A stretch of 64,000 bases of DNA from Sphingomonas faeni (GCF_003053745.1 NZ_QAYE01000003.1:248001-312000); one strand, 5' to 3'; positions 37,211 through 46,354 are shown, counted from the stretch's first letter. Made by a program: numbers and translations. Notes: generated by a model not told the origin, from the letters alone.

Positions 37211-37882
37211 TCAGCCGAGCTTCGGAACGCTCATGCCGTTGGTGAGATGAACGACGCCGTTCGTCTCCTTGATGTCCGCCGTATCGACGTACGACTTGAT
37301 ACCAGCCGTGTCGGTCAACTCGATGTTGCCGTTCGGCCCAAGCCCTGCGATCAGCGGCTGGCCTGCCAGCGTCGTCAGCGTGGCCTTGCCACCGCCCGCG
37401 GTGATCTGGGCCTTCAACTGGTCCGCGGTCAGCGCGCCGGCGACCACGTGATACTTGATGATCGTCGCCAGCGTCGGTGCCGACTCAGGCTTCAACAGCG
37501 TGTCGAGCGCACCGGCGGGCAGGCGCGTGAAGGCCTCGTCGCTCGGTGCGAACAGCGTGTACGGGCCAGGGCCTGCGAGCGTCGCCTGCAACTTCGCGGC
37601 GGTCACCAGCTTTGCCAGCGTCGCGCGGTTCGGCAGCGTTGGCAGTGCAGCGGCGATGGTCGTCGTTGCCGCCGCAGTCGGGGCGACAGGCGCGCCGGGC
37701 TGTTGCGGAGCAACCGCCGTGCCAGGTGCCGCCGGAGTGGATGGCGTCGCTGGCATCGCCGTCTGTGGTGCGGCCGGTGCCGCAGTCCGCGGCGCGGTTG
37801 GCGCTGCCGTCTGGGCAGTCGCACCCGTGGCAATAAACAGGCTCGTTGCCGCAGCAATCATAAGGTTGGTCTTAACAGTCAT
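37211..37882 (-). CDS. Secreted fasciclin-domain protein
   Basis: 223 residues. Signal peptide (TVKTNLMIAAATSLFIATGA, cut near ATA/QT), then a ~55-residue Ala/Pro/Thr linker, then one fasciclin (FAS1) domain: FAPSDEAFTRLP (H1 motif) and IIKYHVVAGALTADQLKAQI (YHV motif). These proteins act in surface adhesion or extracellular binding. GGAG lies 6 bases before ATG 37882. It is the second of two tandem fasciclin genes. Confidence 0.9.
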   Translation of the reverse strand: MTVKTNLMIAAATSLFIATGATAQTAAPTAPRTAAPAAPQTAMPATPSTPAAPGTAVAPQQPGAPVAPTAAATTTIAAALPTLPNRATLAKLVTAAKLQATLAGPGPYTLFAPSDEAFTRLPAGALDTLLKPESAPTLATIIKYHVVAGALTADQLKAQITAGGGKATLTTLAGQPLIAGLGPNGNIELTDTAGIKSYVDTADIKETNGVVHLTNGMSVPKLG

Positions 37883-38016
37883 CTGCAACTCCAGAGATTG
37901 TGATTGGGACGGATGAAACTCGAACGATGGAATTTGGGGATAGAGGCGGCGATCTCAACTATTTCACCGACAGGCCGTAGCATCGGTACGATGAACCGAG
38001 CCTGTCTAACTCATAT

Positions 38017-38649
38017 TTAGCTCAGTTTAGGGACGATCACGCCATTGACGACGTGAACGACGCCGTTCGACTGGCGGACATCTGCGGTCTCGACATAACT
38101 CTTGTTACCGTTGACGTCGGTGAGCGCGATGACTGCGCCTACCATTGTCGCAGTGATCGGGTCACCCTCGACCGTGGTCAACGTCGCGGTACCGCCACCG
38201 GCCGCGATGCGCTGGCGCAGATCGTCGGCAGTGATGACGCCCGGCACGACGTGATACGTCAGCACCTTGGTCAGCGAGGCCTTGTTCTCTGGCTTCAGCA
38301 ACGTGTCGACCATGCCGGGCGCGAGCCGTCCGAACGCATCGTTGGTCGGCGCGAATACGGTGAAGGGGCCGGGGCCGGACAGCGTGCCGACCAGGTCCGC
38401 GGCCTTTACCGCGGCAACCAGGGTCGACAGGTTAGGCGCCGCCGACGCGTTGTCGACGATCGTCCGCGTCGCCATCATTGGCACGCCGCCGACGGTCGGG
38501 TTGGCGACTGCGGGCGGCCCGTTCGGTACCGCCAGTGCGGGATTGGCGGGCGTCGTCGAGGCGCTGGCTACGTCGTCCTTGGATTTGCCGCTGCACGCGG
38601 CGAGTGCCAGCGCGCTGGTCATCAGCAGCAGTGGAAGCGTCTTCGACAT
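38017..38649 (-). CDS. Fasciclin-domain lipoprotein
   Basis: 210 residues. Lipobox LALAACSG gives a lipidated cysteine near residue 20. A short linker leads to one FAS1 domain: FAPTNDAFGRLAPGMVDTLL and VLTYHVVPGVITADDLRQRI. It is a paralogue of the next gene downstream (37211-37882) but membrane-anchored. An imperfect inverted repeat (GACAGGC and GCCTGTC, 37969-38006) lies between them. Confidence 0.9.
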   Translation of the reverse strand: MSKTLPLLLMTSALALAACSGKSKDDVASASTTPANPALAVPNGPPAVANPTVGGVPMMATRTIVDNASAAPNLSTLVAAVKAADLVGTLSGPGPFTVFAPTNDAFGRLAPGMVDTLLKPENKASLTKVLTYHVVPGVITADDLRQRIAAGGGTATLTTVEGDPITATMVGAVIALTDVNGNKSYVETADVRQSNGVVHVVNGVIVPKLS

Positions 38650-38761
38650 CGTTCGATCTCCAGCGGGAACTGGGAAACATACGATCGAAGCCCGAGTTGG
38701 TTGCGCAAGCGTGTCGATCTCGGGATGGGGTGAAGACCGAGCGCGCCCAGTTCGCAACGGC

Positions 38762-38871
38762 CTCCCATCCCTGAAAGGGAGGGGCAGGGGGTGGGTCGGC
38801 TTCCGCATCTTGGACCGTCGGCGACCCAAGCTGGCCGACCCACCCCCAACCCCTCCCTAACAGGGATGGGA
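38762..38871. repeat. Paired-hairpin repeat, type C
   Basis: CTCCCATCCCTG with an imperfect GGGAGGGG partner, and a mirrored copy ending CAGGGATGGGAG. GGGGGTGGGTCGGC and GCCGACCCACCCCC are complementary across the spacer. It lies between the fasciclin lipoprotein and oxyR genes. Confidence 0.82.
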
Positions 38872-38883
38872 GTAGAAGTGCAG

Positions 38884-39786
38884 TTACTGAACGTCGGCCA
38901 GTGCCTTCGCCATCAACCGGAAGTCCTTCTCTCGCGGACTCGCCCTGCGCCAGACGAGCGCGATCCGCCGCACCGCATTCTTCTCGTCGAGCGGCCTTGC
39001 GGTGATATTGGTGTTGTCGAGGATCCCCGCCTTCAGCGCCATTTCCGGCAGCATCGTGATGCCAAGGCCATTGTCGACCATCTGGACGATCGTGTGCAGC
39101 GACGTTCCCAGCATCGTCGCCTCCGCACGCAACTCCGGCCGGTTGCAAGCGCCGAGCGCGTGGTCCTTCAGGCAATGCCCGTCCTCGAGCAGCAACAACC
39201 GGGTCTCGTCGATCGCCGACGCGGGGATCGCCGGCAGCGCGGTCGGCTCCTCGCCCGAAGGATACGCGACGAACAGGCGATCCTCGAACAGCGTCTCTGA
39301 CGTCACCTCGCCACACGCGTAGGGGAGAGCCAGCAGCACGCAGTCGGTCCGGCCGTTGTGCAGCCCCTCGCATGCCGGGCCGCTGGGCTCTTCGCGCAGG
39401 AACAGCTTCAGGTCGGGATAGTCCTTCCGGAGCCGTGGCAGGATCCTCGGCAGCATGAACGGCGCGATCGTCGGGATGACGCTCATCCGCATGTCGCCCG
39501 ACAGCGGCTGGCCGGCGGCGCGCGCCATGTCGCCCAGTTCCTCCGCCTCGCGTAGCACGCGCCGCGCCTTGTCGGCGATCCCGTCGCCCAGCGGCGTGAA
39601 CCGCACGACTCGCCGGGTGCGCTCGACGAGCACCACGCCGATCAGCGTTTCGAGCTCGCGCAGGCCCGCCGACAGCGTCGATTGCGTCACGAAACACGCT
39701 TCCGCAGCGCGTCCGAAATGACCGTGGTCCTTCAGCGCAACAAGATATTGCAACTGTTTCAACGTGGGTAGGTAGGTCGCAGCCAT
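38884..39786 (-). CDS. oxyR: OxyR, hydrogen peroxide-sensing LysR regulator
   Basis: 300 residues. The N-terminal LysR helix-turn-helix reads HFGRAAEACFVTQSTLSAGL. The sensing cysteines are C205 and C214 in EDGHCLKDHALGAC, the same 9-residue spacing as C199/C208 of E. coli OxyR; SLHTIVQMVDNGLGITMLPE is the family core. Peroxide oxidises the pair and activates defence genes. It is divergent from ahpC, with a dyad between them that is a likely binding site. Confidence 0.95.
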   Translation of the reverse strand: MAATYLPTLKQLQYLVALKDHGHFGRAAEACFVTQSTLSAGLRELETLIGVVLVERTRRVVRFTPLGDGIADKARRVLREAEELGDMARAAGQPLSGDMRMSVIPTIAPFMLPRILPRLRKDYPDLKLFLREEPSGPACEGLHNGRTDCVLLALPYACGEVTSETLFEDRLFVAYPSGEEPTALPAIPASAIDETRLLLLEDGHCLKDHALGACNRPELRAEATMLGTSLHTIVQMVDNGLGITMLPEMALKAGILDNTNITARPLDEKNAVRRIALVWRRASPREKDFRLMAKALADVQ

Positions 39787-39794
39787 TAATCGCC

Positions 39795-39821
39795 TCTATC
39801 GATCATCAGATGATAAATAGA
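39795..39821. promoter_or_regulatory. Dyad in oxyR-ahpC intergenic region (probable OxyR site)
   Basis: TCTAT-cg-ATCATC-a-GATGAT-aa-ATAGA is symmetric around 39808, apart from the central base and one dinucleotide step. It lies 9 bases from the oxyR ATG and about 50 bases upstream of the predicted ahpC transcription start. It does not match the E. coli ATAG-N7-CTAT spacing exactly. Confidence 0.6.
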
Positions 39822-39824
39822 GCG

Positions 39825-39852
39825 TTGGATCGATTACACCAGCCCCCTATAC
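39825..39852 (+). promoter_or_regulatory. ahpC promoter
   Basis: TTGGAT (39825-39830), 16-base spacer, CTATAC (39847-39852). The OxyR-like dyad is centred near -50, a usual activator position for LysR proteins. AGGAGG lies before the ahpC ATG. Confidence 0.5.
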
Positions 39853-39933
39853 CGCAATGCACAACAACCGAGCGGGCCAACCGCCGCCTTTGAGGATGCC
39901 TGGAGCCAAGTTTATTTCCAGGAGGCTTCCATC

Positions 39934-40479
39934 ATGTTGACCATCGGCGACCAGTTCCCATCGATGACCATTCCCGTCCAGCAGGGCGTTGCCGCACTGC
40001 CTGCCGGCGAGACGCTCGACGTGACGACGGCATATCCCGGCAAGTGGAAGGTGTTGTTCTACTGGCCGAAGGACTTCACGTTCGTGTGCCCGACCGAGAT
40101 CGTCGGCTACAGCGACATCCGCGGCGATTTCGAGGACCGCGACGCCGTGCTGATCGGCGCGTCGACCGATACCGCGCACGTCCACCTCGCCTGGCGCAAG
40201 TCGGACGCGGACCTTGCCGCCGCAGACTTCCCGTGGCTTGCGGATAACGGCGCGAAGCTCGCCGACGCGCTCGGCATCGTCGACAAGAACGAGCATGTCG
40301 CGTTCCGTGCGACCTTCATCATCGATCCCGACAACGTCATCCAGGCGGTCCAGGTCAACGGCCTGAACGTCGGCCGCAACCCCGCCGAGACGCTCCGCGT
40401 GCTCGACGCGCTGCAGACCGACGAGCTCTGCCCGTGCAACTGGAACAAGGGCGACGACGTCCTCCAGCTCGCTGCGTAA
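39934..40479 (+). CDS. ahpC: AhpC-type peroxiredoxin
   Basis: 181-residue 2-Cys peroxiredoxin that reduces H2O2 and organic peroxides. The peroxidatic cysteine is C52 in FTFVCPTEIVGY; resolving cysteines C166/C168 are in ELCPCNW. This CPC-type tail is the AhpE/AhpC group that pairs with AhpD instead of AhpF. ATG 39934 follows AGGAGG. It is divergent from oxyR and followed by ahpD. Confidence 0.95.
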   Translation: MLTIGDQFPSMTIPVQQGVAALPAGETLDVTTAYPGKWKVLFYWPKDFTFVCPTEIVGYSDIRGDFEDRDAVLIGASTDTAHVHLAWRKSDADLAAADFPWLADNGAKLADALGIVDKNEHVAFRATFIIDPDNVIQAVQVNGLNVGRNPAETLRVLDALQTDELCPCNWNKGDDVLQLAA

Positions 40480-40494
40480 CTAAAATCTTCTTTC

Positions 40495-40606
40495 CCCTTC
40501 CCGCTTGCGGGAGGGGGCAGGGGGTGGGCCCGCGCGCTCCCCGAACGCATCCGTTCATGGTGAGCGCGGGCCCACCCCTCAGTCCCCTCCCGCAGGCGGG
40601 AGGGGA
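40495..40606. repeat. Paired-hairpin repeat, type C (ahpC/ahpD gap)
   Basis: CCCCTTCCCGC with GCGGGAGGGGG, and CCCCTCCCGC with GCGGGAGGGG, joined by complementary GGGTGGGCCCGCGC and GCGCGGGCCCACCC. The right arm ends in GGAGGAAG, which appears to be the ahpD ribosome binding site. Confidence 0.85.
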
Positions 40607-40617
40607 GGAAGAATCAT

Positions 40618-41136
40618 ATGTCGCTCAAGGAATTCGCCGGGACACTCCCGGACTACGCCAAGGACATCCGCCTCAACGTCGGCTCGCTCCTCAACGAGAC
40701 TCACCTCACCGATCAGCGCAAATACGGCCTGCTGCTGACCTGCGCGCACGGCTCTGGCTACAAGCCTTTGGTCGAGGCCGCCGAGGCCGAATGCGCGCCC
40801 AAGCTTTCGCCCGAGGCGGCCAATGCGGCGCGCGCGGCGGCGGCAGTGATGGCGATGAACAACGTCTATTACCGGTTCACGCACCTCGCCGGGAACCAGG
40901 AATACCGCAACATGCCGGCCAAGCTGCGGATGAACGTGATCGGCCAGCCGGGGATCGACAAGGTCGATTTCGAGCTGTTCAGCCTGGCCGTGTCGGCGAT
41001 GAACGGCTGCGGCATGTGCATCGACAGCCACGAGCAGATCCTGAAGAAGGCCGGCGTGACGGCGGAAGCGATCCAGACCTCGGTCCGCATCGGCGCGGTA
41101 ATGGCGGCGGTCGCAACGGTCCACGCGACGCTGTGA
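40618..41136 (+). CDS. ahpD: AhpD, alkylhydroperoxidase partner
   Basis: 172 residues, helical. The catalytic CxxC is C131/C134 in NGCGMCIDSHEQ with the conserved histidine H138, and an upstream AMNNVYYRFTHLAG is typical AhpD. It reduces AhpC through a lipoylated protein relay. ATG 40618 follows GGAGGAAGAATCAT at the end of a repeat. Co-transcription with ahpC is likely, with the hairpin repeat between. Confidence 0.95.
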   Translation: MSLKEFAGTLPDYAKDIRLNVGSLLNETHLTDQRKYGLLLTCAHGSGYKPLVEAAEAECAPKLSPEAANAARAAAAVMAMNNVYYRFTHLAGNQEYRNMPAKLRMNVIGQPGIDKVDFELFSLAVSAMNGCGMCIDSHEQILKKAGVTAEAIQTSVRIGAVMAAVATVHATL

Positions 41137-41153
41137 CCTGAAGCCGGGAAGCT

Positions 41154-41260
41154 CCCCTCCCTGGAAGGGAGGGGCTGGGGGTGGGTTGGCCTGCCTGTGT
41201 CGCGAACGTCGCCTGATACGGACGCCGACCCACCCCCGACCCCTCCCTTCCAGGGAGGGG
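41154..41260. repeat. Paired-hairpin repeat, type C
   Basis: CCCCTCCCTGG/AAGGGAGGGG hairpin, GGGGGTGGGTTGGC, then the complement GCCGACCCACCCCC and CCCCTCCCTTCCAGGGAGGGG. It lies between convergent ahpD and tauE/safE genes. Confidence 0.85.
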
Positions 41261-41270
41261 CAAGAAGTAA

Positions 41271-42038
41271 TCAGTGCCAGATCGCGCGGTATAGGCCGAA
41301 CAAGCTCGTGATCGTCAGGATCACCCCGACCAGCACCATCAACGTCTTCGCCGGCACGCGCTTCGCCAGCATCGCGCCAAACGGTGCCGCCAACACCCCG
41401 CCGATCAGCAGACCCACCGTAGCCTGCGTGAACGCCGCCCAGCCGAGCTGCGTGATGAACGTCGCAGAAATCGTCGCGGTCAGGAAAAACTCCGCCGTAT
41501 TCACCGTACCGATCGTGGTCCGCGGCGACGCCCCCTGCACCAGCAGGTTCGACGTCACCACCGGCCCCCAGCCGCCACCGCCCGCCGCATCGAGAAACCC
41601 GCCGACCAGCCCGAGCGGCTCGACGATTTTCGGCTCCTTCTGCTTGGGCGGATAGCGCAAGCCCCGCCACAACAGATACACGCCGATCGACGTTAGATAC
41701 GCCAGGATGAACGGTTTCGCCGTGCTCGCATCGATGTTCGATAGCACGTACGCGCCCAGCACGCCGCCGATCACGCCCGGGATCATCAGCCGCAGGAACA
41801 GCGTCCAGTTGACGTTCTTGTGCAGCACATGGCTGATCCCCGACACCGCGGTGGTGAAGGTCTCCACGGTATGCACTCCCGCCGACGCCGCGGCCGGAGG
41901 TACGCCGACCCACAGCAGCAGCGTGTTCGAAATCACTCCGAACGCCATCCCCAGCGCGCCATCGACGATCTGCGCGGCGAACCCGACAAGTATGAAGGGC
42001 AGGAGCGTCTCGAAGCTCAAGGTCGTCAGGTCGAACAT
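41271..42038 (-). CDS. TauE/SafE-family sulfite or sulfoacetate exporter
   Basis: 255 residues, about 8 helices in two repeats. GFAAQIVDGALGMAFGVISN is the classic first motif and GFLDAAGGGGWGPVVTSNLL the second. The family exports sulfite, sulfonates or other organosulfur compounds. ATG 42038 is chosen because GAGGGG lies 6 bases upstream; ATG 42044 is possible. It is divergent from the serine acetyltransferase gene, which suggests a sulfur/cysteine role. Confidence 0.88.
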   Translation of the reverse strand: MFDLTTLSFETLLPFILVGFAAQIVDGALGMAFGVISNTLLLWVGVPPAAASAGVHTVETFTTAVSGISHVLHKNVNWTLFLRLMIPGVIGGVLGAYVLSNIDASTAKPFILAYLTSIGVYLLWRGLRYPPKQKEPKIVEPLGLVGGFLDAAGGGGWGPVVTSNLLVQGASPRTTIGTVNTAEFFLTATISATFITQLGWAAFTQATVGLLIGGVLAAPFGAMLAKRVPAKTLMVLVGVILTITSLFGLYRAIWH

Positions 42039-42200
42039 CGGCATCCCCTCAATATTGGGCCCAGATTGCAACGCGCGGGCTTATCCCACAACAAAGATAG
42101 GCTTTACCCCGATCCTTATGGCGCGATGCAGCCCTGATGAGCGGTTCTGGAAATCGGCCGCCCGATACCCTAGATACGGAAATCGCGAAGGGGACTGCGG

Positions 42201-42893
42201 ATGTCGAGCGGATTACTGGCCTATCTGGATTCGATCCGCGCCCGCGATCCCGCCCCGCATTCGCGCGCCGAAATCATGCTGTACCCCGGCGTCTGGGCGC
42301 TCGGCTATCACCGCATCGCGCACCGCCTGTACAAGGCGAAACTCTATTTCCTCGCGCGCTGCGTCAACCATTGGTCGCGTTTCGCGACCGCGATCGACAT
42401 CCATCCGGGCGCGACGATCGGCCGCAATTTCTTCATCGACCACGGTTTCGTCGTGATCGGCGAGACCGCGGAGATCGGCGACGACGTCACGATCTACCAG
42501 TGTGTCACGCTCGGCGGCACCAGCCCCGACAACGGCGTTCAGGGCAAGCGCCACCCGACCATCTCCGATGGCGCGATCATCGGCTCGGGCGCGCAGGTGC
42601 TGGGCCCGATTACGCTCGGCAAGCGCTCGCGCGTCGGCGCCAACGCGGTCGTGACGCGCGACGTGCCGGCTGGCACGACGGTGGTCGGCATCCCAGCCCG
42701 CGCGACGACGATCGAGGGCGGCAACGCGCCCGAGGTGCCGCGTTTCGTGCCCTACGGTACGCCGTGCAGCGAGATGTTCGATCCCGCGACGCAGAAGATG
42801 GAGATCATGCGCTGCGAGCTGGAGACGATGCGCAAGCGGCTCGACGCGCTGCTCGCCGACGAGCATCCAGAGGACCGCCGCGACCGCGCATGA
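42201..42893 (+). CDS. cysE: Serine O-acetyltransferase
   Basis: 230 residues of the short EpsC/CysE type. A left-handed beta-helix is visible: [20 protein letters not shown], then [20 protein letters not shown], and [20 protein letters not shown]. The catalytic histidines of the family lie in IHPGA and DHGF. It makes O-acetylserine, the carbon skeleton for cysteine. Cysteine feedback, known for this enzyme family, was not traced to individual residues here. The sulfate-reduction genes are at 55.5-59.2 kb. Confidence 0.93.
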   Translation: MSSGLLAYLDSIRARDPAPHSRAEIMLYPGVWALGYHRIAHRLYKAKLYFLARCVNHWSRFATAIDIHPGATIGRNFFIDHGFVVIGETAEIGDDVTIYQCVTLGGTSPDNGVQGKRHPTISDGAIIGSGAQVLGPITLGKRSRVGANAVVTRDVPAGTTVVGIPARATTIEGGNAPEVPRFVPYGTPCSEMFDPATQKMEIMRCELETMRKRLDALLADEHPEDRRDRA

Positions 42894-42906
42894 TGGTGAG
42901 TAACTG

Positions 42907-43245
42907 ATGGGCGTCGTACCTTTTCCCACACCGTCCAAGGCGACGCAGGTCGGCTTCGAACGCCTCGAACTGAACCGGATCCTGGACCTGTACGGTCGGA
43001 TGGTCGCGGCGGGTCACTGGCGCGACTACGCGATCGATCTCGGCAAGGATGCCGCGGTCTTCGCCGCCTTTCGCCGCGCCGCCGAACGGCCGGAGTTCAG
43101 GATCGAGAAGCGCCCGTCGCTGCGTAACAAGCAGGGAATGTGGGCGCTGATCGGCGAGGGCGGCGCGGTGGTGAAGCGCGGGCATGAGCTAGGCCCGGTG
43201 CTGGCCCCGGTAGAGCGCCGTTTCATGAAGCTCGTCGAGGACTAG
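42907..43245 (+). CDS. DUF2794 family protein
   Basis: 112 residues. MGVVPFPTP, FERLELNRILDLYGRMVAAG, HWRDYAIDLGKDAAVFAAFR and RFMKLVED match the alphaproteobacterial DUF2794 family. Soluble, no known function. It starts 13 bases after the cysE stop and is probably co-transcribed. Confidence 0.9.
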   Translation: MGVVPFPTPSKATQVGFERLELNRILDLYGRMVAAGHWRDYAIDLGKDAAVFAAFRRAAERPEFRIEKRPSLRNKQGMWALIGEGGAVVKRGHELGPVLAPVERRFMKLVED

Positions 43246-43259
43246 GCCGAACTTTGTGA

Positions 43260-43380
43260 TCCTCCCCCGCCAGGGGGAGGTGGCAGGCGCTTGCCTGACG
43301 GAGGGGGAGGAAAGGGAAACCGCTGTTCCGTATCCTCCCCCTCCGTCGCTTCGCGCCACCTCTCCCTGGCGGGGGAGGAT
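43260..43380. repeat. Paired-hairpin repeat, type D
   Basis: CCTCCCCCGCCAGGGGGAGG and the mirrored CCTCTCCCTGGCGGGGGAGG arms at 43261-43280 and 43359-43378, with GGAGGGGGAGGA and TCCTCCCCCTCC complementary within the spacer. It lies between the convergent DUF2794 and TonB-receptor genes. A second copy is at 48508. Confidence 0.85.
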
Positions 43381-43426
43381 CGATTAGCCTGCCCACTCAC
43401 AATGAGCGGACCGGCATTTCATAAGA

Positions 43427-46354
43427 TCAAAGCCCCCACGACAGCCGGACATACCCGAACTGCCCCGGCACGTCATAGGTGCTCGGGTCGTAGTTCGGTC
43501 CGGTGCAGCTGTAGCAGGCCGGCGGGTCCTGGTTGAAGACGTTGTTCACGCCGATCGTCAGCCCCAGCCGGTTCTCCAGCCAGCCCGGCGACAGCGTAAC
43601 CTGCACGTCGCCGTAGAAGGTGTTGTCGAGTGTCTTGCCGTCCGCTTCCTTCACGCTCTTGATGTAGCGGCCGGTGAACGAGGCGCGCGCCATGCCGATG
43701 TCCCAGTCGACGACCGCATTGCCCTTGAACTTCGGATAGGACTGCTCGGGCGAGCCACGCGTCGTACCCTGGTAATTGGTGGTGGTGAAGCCGACCGTCG
43801 CCGGGAAGCTTTCGGCGTATTTCAGCAGGATATTGCCGTTGAGCGACAGCCCGAACGTGCCCGCCGAGGTCTGCGGCGAGCGATAAACCGCGGTGACGTC
43901 GACGCCGCGGGTGCGGATGCCGCCGATGTTCTGCAACTGCGCGTTGATCCGCGAGATGATCCCGTTGGGCGTGCGGGAGATCGCCGCGCAACTGAGGGCG
44001 TCCGCCGCCTGCGAACAGCGGCTGAGCGTCAGCGTCGCGTCGGTCGCCGCGATCGCGTCGTCGACCTTGATGTCGTAGTAATTGCCCTCGATGCTCAGCT
44101 GGCTGGCGATCCCGCTGGTCCGTGCCCAGCTTGGCGCATACACCGCGCCGAACAGCCATGTCCGCGACGTCTCGGGCTTCAACGCCTCATTGCCGCCGGT
44201 CAGCACGCTCAGCTGTCCGCCATTCGGCTCCTGATAGCTGCCGTTCGCGGGCACGCCGTTGGCGATGCAGTTGGCGCGGACGGTCGCGGACGACTGGAAC
44301 GGCGATCCCGCGACATTGGTGCAGGGGTCGTCGATCGCGGCATCCGACCGCGATGCCGCGCCGAACAATTCGCCGATGCTCGGTGCGCGGAAGCCCTGCG
44401 CATAGGAGGCGCGCAACAGCAGGTCGCTGAACGGCTTCCACAGGCCGCTGCCGGTATAGGTCGTGTTGCTGCCGCTGATCGAATAGTTCGAATGCCGCAC
44501 CGCGCCGCCGATCTCGAGCGACTGGATGAGTGGCGTGTTGTGGATCAGCGGTACCCGCAACTCGGCATAGACTTCGTCCGAGTTGAAGTGCCCGCGTGCC
44601 GGTTGCGCCGGGATATCGGCGCCGAGCCCTGCGGTGATCAGCGGATCGGGCGTGAAGCTGCCATATTGGACGCGGTGCTCATAGCCCGCGGCGAGACCCA
44701 CGGCGCCGGCGGGAAGGTCGAACAGGTCGCCCGAGATGTTGGCGGTATAGTCCTCCAGGCTCTGCGAACTGCGCGCACGCTCGTCGAATGCGATGAAGCC
44801 GAGCATCGCCGGCGTGACCGAGCCTGCGCCACCGAAGATGTTGAACGGTACGCATGCCCCGGTGCAGTTCGCGACCGGGCCTAGTGCCTGAGCGAGATTG
44901 GCCGCGTTGATGTTGCCCGTGAACAGCTGCTTGGCGTCGTTGAAGCCGAGGACCGCATTCACGTCCCAGTAGAATTTGTGGCTGCCGACGTTGAACGAGC
45001 CGTCCAGCGTCGCGGTCGCAGACATCGTGTCGACGGTCTGCGAATAGGTCCGCTGGCCAGCCTCGACGAGGCGACGACGCACCGTCGAATAGTTCGCCGG
45101 ACCATTGCCTGCGCCGCCCGCCGACAGCGTGTAGCCGAACGGATTGAAGGGGTTGGTCGCATCGACCGAGATCGTGTCGAGCAAATTGCCGTTGCCAGCG
45201 TCCGGCCCGATCACGAGCGGCAGGAACGCCGCCTGATTCTGCGAGTTGCGTCGCGTGTAGTTCATCTTCACGCGCAGGTTCACGGTGTCGGTGAGTTCCT
45301 GCTTGGCGCTGACGAAGAAGCCGTAGCGCTCCGACGGGGTCAGGAAATAGTTGAACGGCGAGAAGTTGAAGCGGTCGGCGGAGGTGAACTCCTTGAAATC
45401 GCTGTTCGGGCCGGTCGGATTGGCGGCGTCGTAGCGTGGCCGCCCGAGGATAGGCGCCGACTTCAACGTCAGGTTCCGGCCACCGACCTGGAAGAATCCG
45501 TTGGGGGTAGCGCCCGAACAGCCACCAATGACGTCCGAGCAACTTGTCTGGCCGGGGTTGGGGAACTGCGAGATCCTACGATCGCGCGTGCTGACCGCCT
45601 CCTGCTTCACGTAGCTGCCGCCGAACACCACGCTCGTGCGCGGCGCCTGGATGCCGTAGCTGACGTTATAGTCCTGCGTATGGCCGTCGCCCTGCCGGAA
45701 CGTGCCGAACTGCGCAGACGCCTTGAGGCCCTTTTGCTGCGACTTGGTGATGATGTTGACGACGCCGGCCAGCGCGTCGGAGCCATAGAGCGGCGACTGG
45801 CCCGACTGGAGGATTTCGATCCGCTCGATCGAGCCGACCTGGATCGTGTTGAGATCGACCGTCGAGGGAATGCCGCTTGCCGAGGCGCCGTTGACGAAGC
45901 GCAGGCCGTCGACCAGCACCAGCGTCCGCTTGGCGGTGAGATAACGCAGATCGATCTCGGCTGACCCTGCGCCAACGCCGCCACCGTCGGGCGGATTGCC
46001 GATGTTACCCGAATTGTTGACCTTCGAATTGAGCCCGCCGGCCGCGCTTGGCAGCCGCTGGAGGACGTCGGCGACCGACGAAAGCCCGGTGCGCTGGATC
46101 GACTGCGCATCGACCGTGACGACGGGGGAGGGCTGGTCGAGCGGACTGCGGCGAATGCGCGATCCGGTCACGACGATCTCATCTCCGCCAGCCTGGTCTA
46201 CGGATGGGTCGGCAGCCTGCACGCCCTCCGCGGCCGGCGTCGTCACCGCTTGTGCGAATGCCGGCATCGCCGTGAGCATCGCCACCAATGCCAACCCGCT
46301 GGCGCCGGCATATTTGCTCGCGCCCGTGAACGTCTTGAACCCACGCTTCAACAT
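43427..46354 (-). CDS. TonB-dependent outer-membrane receptor
   Basis: 975 residues. Signal peptide (ends about AMPAFA/QA), then a plug starting DEIVVTGSRIRRSPLDQPSP (TonB-box-like DEIVV and the plug SRIRR motif), then a ~22-strand barrel whose last strand ends FGYVRLSWGL. It resembles the large sphingomonad receptor family used for uptake of sugars, peptides or siderophores. No adjacent partner gene points to a ligand. ATG 46354 follows AAGGGG. Confidence 0.9.
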   Translation of the reverse strand: MLKRGFKTFTGASKYAGASGLALVAMLTAMPAFAQAVTTPAAEGVQAADPSVDQAGGDEIVVTGSRIRRSPLDQPSPVVTVDAQSIQRTGLSSVADVLQRLPSAAGGLNSKVNNSGNIGNPPDGGGVGAGSAEIDLRYLTAKRTLVLVDGLRFVNGASASGIPSTVDLNTIQVGSIERIEILQSGQSPLYGSDALAGVVNIITKSQQKGLKASAQFGTFRQGDGHTQDYNVSYGIQAPRTSVVFGGSYVKQEAVSTRDRRISQFPNPGQTSCSDVIGGCSGATPNGFFQVGGRNLTLKSAPILGRPRYDAANPTGPNSDFKEFTSADRFNFSPFNYFLTPSERYGFFVSAKQELTDTVNLRVKMNYTRRNSQNQAAFLPLVIGPDAGNGNLLDTISVDATNPFNPFGYTLSAGGAGNGPANYSTVRRRLVEAGQRTYSQTVDTMSATATLDGSFNVGSHKFYWDVNAVLGFNDAKQLFTGNINAANLAQALGPVANCTGACVPFNIFGGAGSVTPAMLGFIAFDERARSSQSLEDYTANISGDLFDLPAGAVGLAAGYEHRVQYGSFTPDPLITAGLGADIPAQPARGHFNSDEVYAELRVPLIHNTPLIQSLEIGGAVRHSNYSISGSNTTYTGSGLWKPFSDLLLRASYAQGFRAPSIGELFGAASRSDAAIDDPCTNVAGSPFQSSATVRANCIANGVPANGSYQEPNGGQLSVLTGGNEALKPETSRTWLFGAVYAPSWARTSGIASQLSIEGNYYDIKVDDAIAATDATLTLSRCSQAADALSCAAISRTPNGIISRINAQLQNIGGIRTRGVDVTAVYRSPQTSAGTFGLSLNGNILLKYAESFPATVGFTTTNYQGTTRGSPEQSYPKFKGNAVVDWDIGMARASFTGRYIKSVKEADGKTLDNTFYGDVQVTLSPGWLENRLGLTIGVNNVFNQDPPACYSCTGPNYDPSTYDVPGQFGYVRLSWGL

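Noticed and set aside
37969..38006. GACAGGC/GCCTGTC inverted repeat between the fasciclin genes as a terminator
   Set aside because: Imperfect and without a T-run on either strand, so not listed as a terminator.
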